Positions 12,944 to 22,900 of a stretch of DNA of 64,000 bases are shown here, piece after piece. This DNA comes from Neospora caninum Liverpool. Its lineage: Eukaryota; Apicomplexa; Conoidasida; Eucoccidiorida; Sarcocystidae. Position 1 is the stretch's first letter. Each line of letters opens with the position of its first letter. The notes under the pieces are model-generated. The model made no database searches, had not been told where the DNA came from, and worked only from the letters and a program-made list of their open reading frames with translations. The stretch is taken from contig NC_018396.1 in NCBI RefSeq assembly GCF_000208865.1, forward strand, positions 2,318,630 through 2,382,629, read 5' to 3'. Made by a program: the position numbers and the translations under genes.

Positions 12944-14330
12944 ATGTTCATTCCAGGCGACGCAATTGTTCTGGTCACTCAGCAGCGCATGCGCCAGAAA
13001 ATCTGGACAGCGATCTCTCGAGAGGCAGTAAGAGAAACGAGAAGTGCCTTCGGTTTCTCTCTGCATACCCCTCGACATGGCGCACTCACAGGGACGACCT
13101 GCGTAATGAAACCAGTCGGTGAATGCTCAGAGCGTGCAACCCTTCTCGGATTAGTGCGATGGGGCTGCGGACCAGTGCCCGAACACTTTCCCAAACATAC
13201 TTAGCCAGAAAAAAAGCCTTCCGGTTTGCTTTCTCTACGAAAGTTCCATTCAGCTGTCTTCGCTTCTGCCTGCCCCATGAGCCTCCAGCGTGCTCTTTCC
13301 CGTTAATTTTGCTAGCACCTGGCCGTCTCCATGTTCGTTTCACAGGAGCGCATGACGAGCCTCCAAGTGTACCAAAGGCTCTGCGACAAAAAGAAACCAA
13401 AGACCACGCTGAAGGCTCACACATTCAACAAATCGCAGTTCCTCCGATTCCTGGCTGTGAGCACTCCACAGGTACGTGCCGTGCAGAAAGGACGGTTTTC
13501 TCAACAGCGAAAAAGGTCTAAAGCTGCCATACCCACGTAACTCTAAAGTAATATGCATCGTTGTGATCGTTTTTTGAAACACTGTATATCTCTGGATGGA
13601 CTTATTTTCAGTCGTCTGTGTTTTCTTGTCGCCAAGGGGAGGACCACCACGGAGTGCGACAAGAAGTGTTCCCACTTGGCAGCATTTGCGCACGTGTACC
13701 AAGACTGTCTCTCTCTACCGGGGGTAACTCTGTGTAGGCGCGTCTACTGCTCTTTTCACAACTCCTCTTTTCGAGACAAAAGACGGAACAGGAAACCTAA
13801 AAATCGGAAAGAGATGTTGCCTCCACCCCTGGAGGCGAAACCTGCGTCTGAGTTTTTTTCTGCTTTTCCCGAAGACCGTGCTAGCGAATAAGAACCAGAT
13901 ACGGCTTCTGTCGCTTTCCTTCTGTAGGACTGGCAAACCCGGATTCTGTCAGCCCTCTATCCGCAAGGGGATAATTTCGAGTGTGCCACAGGCGCTCCGT
14001 TCAAAGCAGACCCCGACAACGATCTTGTGAGTTTGGTACGTCTGACACAAAATCGAAGAAACCGAAACCCCCGGTGGATGAGCATTCTCAGTTGTTCGTC
14101 TTACGGCGGCACACACGCAGAGTGGTGGCCTACAGTACGCCTTGAGCAACGAAAACCGAGAAGACGTATACAGGGGAGAAAGAAGGGAAAGAACGTTCAG
14201 TTACCAGGGTTCCCCTGATGACTGGACAACTAGGCTGAGAAGAAAAGACGCAAAGCGTCATTCGCTAACACGTGTACGTTTTCATTGTGCGATCGCTGAC
14301 GTTCCCGGGACACGATGCCGCTTGCCGTGA
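12944..14330 (+). CDS. small four-exon protein, unknown function
   Basis: I do not recognise this protein. Four exons (12944-13027, 13346-13471, 13928-14026, 14121-14330) all join in phase 0 with consensus-like GT-AG ends and give about 172 residues. Visible stretches are MFIPGDAIVLVTQQRMRQKI, ERMTSLQVYQRLCDKKKPK, DWQTRILSALYPQGDNF and SPDDWTTRLRRKDAKRHS. It is soluble, basic and Trp/Tyr-containing, with no signal peptide or membrane segment. An in-frame ATG nine bases upstream (12935) is an alternative start, and an upstream 5' exon cannot be excluded. A possible skipped exon starts at 13612. It lies about 360 bases downstream of the MYCBP-like gene on the same strand; its size and composition would fit an axonemal or cytoskeletal accessory protein, but that is only a guess. 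Confidence 0.55.
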
Positions 14331-15753
14331 CGCTCTGATCCGTGGGTTACCCGAGAAAATCTGAAAGGACACTCTATGGAAGGCTACCTTCACCTGAGGA
14401 AAGCGATACACGCTTCCGGGCTGGTGTGTCAACCAAGGGAAGAACGGAGGAAAAGCTGAGAACCGTTTTCTGAATCCTTGCGGAGTTAGGCACCTGGCAT
14501 TTGCTTCGCGCTAGGCTTACCTCATTTAGATTGAGTGCACGTGAAGCGTCTCGGGAAGGAAGGGAGGACCAGAAAGAGGAGGAAAAGGACATGAGAGAAA
14601 CATGAGGAAGAAACGGACGAGCAGAATCCAAAATTAGGGAGGGATAGAAGGAGGAGACAGAGGAGCGGAGAGTGTGTGCCTTTTTGGTCTGCTTCGCGAG
14701 TTTCGGAGACCCCTCAGCCTGTTGCCCATCCGGAACAGCCCTTAGGCCCCTTCCCTGTTTCGTTTTGGTGGCCTTTCTTCTCAGTTTGTGGAAGCGAACA
14801 ACATGTATGACACGAAGGCCACCGACGTGTGAGAAGCAGAGGGAACGGCGAGCCCCGCACGCCAACTCGGTTGTGAACGCTCCTTTGAGGAGTTCTCACA
14901 GAGTGCTGTGGGCTCTGCGTTCCTGTGCGCTTCCAATATCAATCCGTCCGACGAAGATTCGTTGTTCTCTCTGTTGTCCAAGTCTTCCTGCCCGTCATTT
15001 GCGTTTCCGGAACCCTCGGAGGGGATGAACATGTCATCCGCGGTTTTTTGTCTCGTCGCGCTGCGGCACGTGAGCGCTGCTTGCAAGCTCCGCTCCCTAG
15101 GAAGATACCTTTTCACGCACACCCCCTCGAGATTTCGACTGTTCGCGTAAATGGAAAAATGAGGAAGAGACAGAGGCCTGTCGGTGCCCGAAAAATATAA
15201 AGATGCACGGAAGGATCAGGCGCCCCGTACACCGGTCGCTGTATACGTTTATCGTACGTCTCTCGTACCTTTTTTTCGCACGAAGTCTCGAACGACGTTA
15301 GGAAAAACAGAAACGTCAACTGCTTTCCTTTGCTATTTCCCGAGAGGTGATTTGTACTAAGAAACCCGTCCTTCATTGCGAGTTTCTTTGCCGTCCACGG
15401 TCCCGCCTTCGAGTTTGCGGGGCATCTCGTCCTGCCCAGGAGACAACTGACACAGGCCGTCTGTCTTGTTCTCTCTCTCGCCCTCTCCCTTTTTCTTTCT
15501 GTGTGCTCGTTCCCTCGGTGTCCCTCTGTATACTCTTCCTTTACGGAGAGAACCCCAGCCGATACACAGAAGCACATGATATATATATATATATATATAT
15601 AGCATATGTACATGACCGTGAAGATAGTTTTATGCAACGATGCACATACCTCTTCATGCAGGTACATATATAAAGATATACACAGGCACAGTTACATGCC
15701 TTTCGATAGAGATAAACATTCACATGCACCTTTCTATGTGACTCACTATAGAC

Positions 15754-15756
<3 letters not shown>

Positions 15757-15790
<34 letters not shown>
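15757..15790. repeat. (TA)n microsatellite
   Basis: Uninterrupted TA dinucleotide run of about 17 copies. It is one of many in the window; others lie near 432-456, 15580-15601, 19857-19882, 19921-19943, 28859-28882, 37044-37067, 37488-37525, 40811-40834 and 59753-59771. Confidence 0.9.
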
Positions 15791-15792
<2 letters not shown>

Positions 15793-16848
15793 CTCCTCTA
15801 TATGCGTCCATGCGTATATATATACATGTGTACATGAGCATAGATGCGTTCCTGGATTTGCCTGTGTAGCGTGTTTTTGTCTCGGTGGAGAGCAGTCACG
15901 TTGCTGTGGATTGGATACGGGAAGCGGTTTCTGTATGGACTCTACAAGCCGGTGCCTTCCGACCTTACAGCTGCATGCGTCAGCATGACTGCCGAAGCGA
16001 GCGTGAAAAGACGGGAAAGGTTTGCTTTCAGGGTCGTTTGCGCCCTGCAAGACATTTGCGGAAGAGCAGGAACTTTCGCTCCCTTCTCTGGCGCTCTGTG
16101 CACCTCACAGCACATCGCACGGAGTGTCCCACGCCAAGGAAAAAGAAAAACTCGGAGAGGGCCGGGCGCCTCTGTGTCGCCCCGAAACCACCTGTCCGGA
16201 CGCGACTGGGTAACCTCGACGCTTGCACAAAAATATACACAAAGTAACACCTCCTAAACAAGCCTAGGGACAAAGTCCCCCTGCAAAATACCCCGCTGTG
16301 GAACGGCGCCTCATTCGATTTCGACACGGTGCAAAACACAGATGCGCGAGGAAACTAAATTGCATGCAAGATGCTGTGTAATGCTGGCCTCGGAAACACA
16401 CCCCGGGAGAAGGGCGGTGAGAGGTGCGCCAGTCTGTAGTTTCACGAAAAGAGTTTCACTCTGCGGTCTTCTTCTTTTCTGCCCCGTTTCCACAAGACAG
16501 CGATGCCGGACCGGCGGCTCTAAACAGCCACCTCCCTGTCGCTTTGATGGTTGCGAACTCTGCCTCTCTGATTCCTCTCTCCTAGAGAAAAGGCGACGTC
16601 TCTGCTCTCCTGTTCTTCTCCAGTTCTCCCTGACTCCTCCGTCGCCTCCTCACCGATCCTTCTTCTCTTCTCCAGTCCTGATCTTTGCCTTCGTCTCTTC
16701 TCGTCCCCCCTCAATCTTCGTCTTTCCACTTTGTTCACGTCTGACACAAACGGGCCCGGGACTTGATCTATGCTGTGTCTCTCTGCTCGCCACCTCCGTC
16801 TTCCTCTTCATCCCGCTTCTCTCCCAGAAGAGGTCCAACCGTCTCTCC

Positions 16849-16956
16849 TTTCTCTCCTGCATGTGCTTTCTTTCCTTTCTCTCCTGCATGTGCTTTCTTT
16901 CCTTTCTCTCCTGCATGTGCATTCTTTCCTTTCTCTCCTGCATGTGCTTTCTTTCC
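16849..16956. repeat. 27-bp minisatellite, four copies
   Basis: Four head-to-tail 27-bp units at 16849, 16876, 16903 and 16930. Each contains CTCCTGCATGTGC followed by a pyrimidine run. The third unit differs by one base (ATTC for TTTC). The period is a multiple of three, so both strands stay open, which explains the spurious reading frames here. Confidence 0.9.
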
Positions 16957-17526
16957 TTTGTTCCCAGTCTTTCCTTTCTCCACTTTATTCCGCTTTCCTC
17001 TCGCCTAGATCATCTGAAACGCCGCGAGTTGGTCGACGGTAAAGTATCCCCAAAAGGTGACCGCAGCGTGAGCGCCGCTGCGCTGCCCCGCCGAGAGAAC
17101 GAGTGGGCCGCCTAGCGGGTGACTCACAAGGCTGCGAACGACGTGCTGGCTCGATGCGGAGACCGAACAGCTGTCAAGAAAACCTAAAAACACCGAAACA
17201 CAGCAGAAATGGAGAAGGAGCTAAGGCTCGGAACAATTTCTACGAAGATTTCCTGCGCGGGAAACCGACGCGGCAGAGAGCAGCTCAAAGCAGAGAGACC
17301 ACGAGGAACGTGGCGACGACGAGAGAAGATCCTTGAAAAGACAAGGCAAACGGTCGCGCGGAGCTGTCCCTCCAGCGTTTCTCCAAAGACCGAGGCAGAC
17401 GCCTGGCCACGCGAACCAGACACCTCGAGTCCACAGAACACACATCAATGTTTGTGCATGGAAATCGCCACTCAGATTCTTCCGGTCGTGTCGCTGTTTC
17501 TCCCTCTTTTGCCAATGCTCGATCTT

Positions 17527-19850
17527 CTACCCCCCCCCCCCCTTCTTGGTTCCTCTGTAGTTCCACACAGCTGTCCTCCCTTCTTTCTCGCCTGGTTCCC
17601 GCGATTCCAGCGACTGCTTCCCTCCGCTTCCTCTGTTTTGTCCTGCCTGCGTACCTGTGGAAGCATCCCAGAGTTTCATTGCACCCGCCAGATGCACAGG
17701 CCCGCCAACGCCCACGACTTTGTCTCTCCAAAAGACGCACTCGAATCTTCGCTGCGGCCACGCGGCGTCTCCACCCAGGTCGCCCTCGAATCGTCGAGCG
17801 GATTCGCGCATCCAGTCGAACAAGCGCGCCTCGCGTTCGTCCTCTCTACTCGCGTCTTCTTCCTCTCCATTGCTCGCGTCTTCTTCCTCTCCATTGCTCG
17901 CGTCTTCTTCCTCTCCATTGCTCGCGTCTTCATCTTGGCTGTTTTCAGCTTCATCTCCGGTCTCGTGTTTGCAGTGTTCGCGGAGGCCCAGGGGACCGAT
18001 TCGGGTGTTCGGTGGATCGGAGTTTCTGTCTTTCTCTCTTTGTGTCGACGGCTGCAAGAGCGAAGGTGCATGCGCCGGCGTGAAGGCCGAGGCATCGTCT
18101 TTTCCTCTCATCTCGTTCTGGATCAAAACCGTCTCCATTTCCGTCTTCTCCTCTCCCTCTTCTTTGTTCTCGAGACTTCTCCCCCTCGCGCTTGTGAGAT
18201 CACGAGCCGCCACGCAGGCGTGTTCCTCGCCCCGCGCGCACGGGGCCCCGCGGCCGGTGACCAGCTGAGAGAGAGACGGGCGCGCTGTCTCCTGCGTCCC
18301 GCGGTCCTTTCCTTCTTGCAGGCGCAGCCCTGGAGCCTTATCGAAACTCGCCGCCGTCGCACCGAGAGAAGGACGAGCAGGCGAAGACGATCGCGGGTAA
18401 CGAGACGCACTGGTATTCAAGTACAAAAGATACGGAGGAACAGAGCATCTGCCCATCTCTTCTCTTTCTTCTCCTCTCCCTACCTCTCTGTCTTCTCTTT
18501 CTTCTCCTTCTTTCGTTTCCTTCACTGTTCTCCCGTCTTTCTCTTCAGTCTCTTCTTGCGTGTCTGTCCTGTGCCAGGCGCCTGCGCAGTTCCAGGTGTG
18601 TCGTGACAGTCCGTTTGGTCCACTGTCTCTGTTCTTGGGGTTTGTGGTCTCCTTTTCGAGCTCTCGCCTCCGGGAGCGTTTCACCTTGTCGCTCTTTCTC
18701 GCTTGCGGGGCGGTCTTGCTCGCGAGGGGGAGGAGGTTGTCCTCGCGATTCACTGCAAGCGCTCCTGGGAAGAACGCGAACGGCAAGTCGAAGAGAGGCG
18801 CCGAGGCGCATGCACGTGCGCTCGAAGCGACCCGGCCGCAGGGGTAACGCCGCATGTGGGGCCAGAACGACGCGAAGGTGTGCAGTTTCGCGCGCTGTTT
18901 CGGGTTTTGCAGATCCCACACTTCACAGAACGGATAGGACAGCAAGCCTGGGGCGCAGCGACAGCACACACACCAGCCAAAGAAAAAAAGAAATGAAAAG
19001 GGCGGAGACCCCGTGCGCGGCTGCCTCAGCATGCGTCGGCTTCTCGTGTGTGACGCGAAGGGCGGGTGTGCGCGTGCCGACATCGGGGAAAAGAAAAAGA
19101 GGAACCACATAACGCGGCAAGGCCACGTGGCGAGTGTCTGCCGCGGCAAAGCAGAAGCTTACGCGTGGCATCGCGCATGCGCTGAGTGTGCTGCCGTTCT
19201 CCCTGGACCAGGAGACACCGGCTGTTCGGGGAGAATGCGAGCGAAGAAAAACAGTCGAGCTCGTTCAGCGAAGGAAAGTGGAGAAGCTGCTCGCAAGGCT
19301 CGACGCCGATCGGCGAGGTCATCACCTGCACACAGGCGAAGGCAGAAAAAGGAGAGACGCGGAGAGGTGTTGCGGTCCGAAAAGAGAAGAAGGAGACACG
19401 AGGAAAACAGGCGACAGCGAGATCGCACATGGCCGAGACAGACGAGGTCGACAAAGATCCCACAGAACGACGACAAAGAGCGCAAGTACGAGGAACGCAG
19501 TGGACGCTGTCTACCTCCTCGCTACGGCGACGCAGCCTGTTTCCGTTTCCTTCGTCTCCTCAACGTTCTCCGTTCCGTGACTCTCTCTGCTCACCAGCAC
19601 CTCTCCAGAAAGGCTCGCGACTGCGAAAAGCGTCTCGTTCACCGAGACGCAGAAAGCCGAGACGCCGCTGTCGGTTTTAACCGCTCGGAGCAGCCGCTCG
19701 TCCCACGGAGAGCAGGCGAAGGAAGAAACGGATGAGACGGAAGAGAATGAAGAGCGAGAAGGCAGAACGCGGAGATCCCAAAAACGAACGTACATTTCTG
19801 TCGACGACGACGTGGCACAAACTGAGCAAGAAAAACACACAGCGACACGC

Positions 19851-19886
<36 letters not shown>

Positions 19887-19920
19887 TCCGTAGATGTGTA
19901 AGTGAAGAGTACATTTGATG

Positions 19921-19951
<31 letters not shown>

Positions 19952-22900
19952 GGCTATATAAGTGTGTGTGTGTTTTAGAGTTTGCATGGGGTGGGAGTCG
20001 AGCGCCCTAGGGGAGAGCTGAGAGGTGAACAGGTGCGCTGCGGATGCTGCCTGCGAGGGCGAGCATCGTGTTTAGCAAAGGAAGAGCCCGATAGAGAAAG
20101 AGGACAGACTGCACAGGCCGGAACTTTTTCACGAGAGCGGACCGTTGTTTCCAATAAACTGAAGTTTTTCGACGGGGCCGCGATGTGCCTGCCACGCCGT
20201 CGCGACTCGCTGCATCCGCGGATCGAAAATCTGCACTGCGCCGCGCTCGCGGCCTGCGCCCAGAAACTCTGCGCGTTCGTGCCAAGAGAGCGACGCGACG
20301 TTTTCGCCCTCGCAGCCCTCGCCGCCTGCTCGACTTTCCTCCAGCGCCGCTCGAGACCCGGCCAAGGCGGACGCAGAGGCGGCAGAGAGGGGACCGACGC
20401 GCGAGACGGCGGGAGAGGCGACGTCGAAGAGACCGAGAAGGCCTCGCCGAGTGCCGGCGGCGCCCAGGGACCGCGACGGGAGATACGCGACGGCTGAGGC
20501 GGAGTCGGAGATCTGAGAAGAGCGCGCTGCAGACGCTTGCAGCTCCAGAACGTGTGTAGGAAGAAAGAGCCCTGGACAGCCTGCATCGACGGTCTCGTAC
20601 GGGTCTGCAAAGGCGGGCGGCGCAGGCGAGCACGCTGCGCCCTCGCCGAGACGCTCCTCTCGGCTTCTCTTTGGAGCGGTGAGCGCCGAGCCTCGGGTTT
20701 CCTCGTGGGTGTCCCCCGTCTGTTGTTGGGCCGCAGCAGAACGCGAGGAGAGAGACAGAAAGCCTTGTGCAGAGTCTGCAGATGTCGGATCGCCGCGCCT
20801 TCGAGTCTCAGCCTCCGTTTCGGCCTCGTCCTTCGAACTCTTGAAAACGCCCTCACTGCCGGGTGCGCGTCTGTTCCCGCTTCCTGCCACCGTGGCCCCG
20901 CTCCCGTCCAGCTCAACGTTTCGTGTGTGAGCGTTTCGTGGTCTCGCTCTTGTCTCCAAAGGTCGTCTAGGTCGAAACACGTCTCGAGCTTTCCGCATTT
21001 TGTGCAGGAATGACGCAGCCCCACTGCAGCTGGCGGTCTCTGCCGCAGGCTCCGACGCGATCGAAGCGAGGCAGCTTTTCTGACACCTGCACGCGTCATC
21101 GATTCCGTCCTCTCCTTCGCTCTCTCGCCATGCGTCTCGCTCCCCTTCTCGCCTTTCTTCTTTCCCACTTTCTCCGTCCAGGAGATAGCTGTGGAAGTCG
21201 CCCATGCTGCCTGCGACCTCACTGGCCAGTGAGGCCCGCGTGGCCTTGGCCTCGCGATCGAGGAGACTCGCCTGCCGAGCAGCTGCCTGTAAGGAGGCGA
21301 GCAGAGACAGTCCCTTTGTCCCTTTCTTGTCTCCACAAGGAGAGGAAAGGAAGGAGGGGGGCGACGGGACGTCGCCTGAAAGACAGGCGAGCATTGCCTG
21401 GGCTTCGTAGAAACGGGGACGCGGAGGAGACGACGCGTCTGCGCACTCGGTCGCCTTGGTCTCGCGCCTCTCCGCGTCGTGTCGCGCGCCTTGCCCTCTC
21501 TCCGCTTTCGACGTCTCTCGGCTGCCCTGGGGTTTTGCCGGCGCTTTTCGCTCGCGTTTTCTCTGTTTTCTCAGCTTGCGGGAGAGAACTGCCAGGTCCG
21601 AAGCAGCCTTCACCGCCGCCCGAAACAGCAGACTGCTCGCCTCTTCCCTCTCGCGCTTGCTTCTCAACCTCCCCCGTTCACAAACAAGAGACGAAGAGAG
21701 TTCTTCGTCTTCTGACTCGTACGACATGTCAGACAAAGACGAGAGCGACCAGGACCAGTCACTTTCACTCTGCGGCTTTCGGGCATCCGGCGTTGCACTT
21801 CCTTTCTGTCCTGTGTCTTCAGTTCCGCCCTTCGCTGCTTCGCGCTCGAGCTCGGAAGCCTGTGTCTCCCCCTTCTCTCTCGCGGTCCATTCGCCTTCGC
21901 TCTCGTCCTCTTCCGACTCTGAGGACTGCGCGAAGGCGTCCGCTGGCGCCGAGCCCTCCACTAACTGCGCGGCCTGCATTTGCCGGAGATAGGCGGCGAC
22001 TTGCGAGTCTCGCTGCAAGGCGCCGCGCGAAAAACCTCGCTTCTCCGCCGCCTTGGCCCCGACGAAACGCCTCCCCAGCGGCGCCAGCAGAGACGGCCGA
22101 GGCTCAGCAGACTCCGGTGCGCCCAGAGGCGAAGCGCTGCTGCCGCGTGCACTCTTTCCTCCCTGGCACGAAATGTCCCCCTCGAGAGAAGGCCTCAAAC
22201 ACACAGATGCAGAAGAGGAAGAAGAGGAAGAAGCAGAAGACGAGGCGGCGGTTTTCTTTTTGGGGCGTTTGATAGAGACGCCGCCAAGAAGCTGCTCGCG
22301 GCTGAAGACGGGAGCGGGAGACAGAGTCGAGGGAGGCAGAGAAGAAATCGAAGCAACTTTCGGCTGGGTTGAGGAGTCTCCCCTTTCTTCCGAAATCTTC
22401 CGGGGTTGCACATTCCGTTTCGCCAACCGCGGATCCGTGAAGCGCGTCTCGCGACTCGGCGTGTCCCCGTGCTTCCCGTTCTCTTCCACTTTCTTCAGAG
22501 GCTCCAAGCGCACGTGCCCGTTGCTCGCCTCGCCTCCCACCCCAGCAGACGAGACGGAACGAAGCGATGCCAGGGAAGAAGGCCAGGCGGTCGAGGGAGG
22601 CGAGACCATCGCACTCGAAGACGCAGAAGACTGGAGAGAGAGAGAAGGGCGGCCAGCTCCAGGCTGTCTCCAGGGGCCTACCGTCGGTCTTTGGTCCGGC
22701 GCTTCGCGCTCGTGTCTCTTGTCGCCTGTCTTCTCGGTCGCCTCCATCGTTGCCTCCCTCCTCTCTGTCTCCTGACAGGGAAAACCAGGGTCAGCCGGAG
22801 TCGGCCGTCCCACACGCAGAGGGAAAGGCGGGCAGCGCGGACGGGGAAAGAGACACTCTGGAGGCGGAGGAGGGACACTCGGGGCGGCGCGCTGGTCGCA

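Larger units (their letters stand above)
14331..17526. other. intergenic spacer with microsatellites and a minisatellite
   Basis: No supported gene. Contains (TA)n tracts near 15580-15601 and 15757-15790 and a four-copy 27-bp tandem repeat at 16849-16956. The plus-strand frame at 16342-17115 is kept open mainly by the repeat and a pyrimidine-rich composition, so it is not called. Part of the right end may be 3' untranslated sequence of the minus-strand WD40 gene. Confidence 0.4.

Noticed and set aside
13612..13730. Possible extra exon in the small unknown gene
   Set aside because: It has an acceptor-like start, but inclusion breaks the phase-0 chain that the other four exons form.
16342..17115. 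257-codon plus-strand frame containing the 27-bp repeat
   Set aside because: Openness comes from pyrimidine bias and a repeat period divisible by three; the opposite strand is open over the same array.
17209..18606. 465-codon plus-strand frame
   Set aside because: Antisense shadow of the WD40 protein's last exon; the minus-strand reading has WD40 sequence and splice-phase support.
21010..22272. 420-codon plus-strand frame
   Set aside because: Antisense shadow within the same large minus-strand exon.
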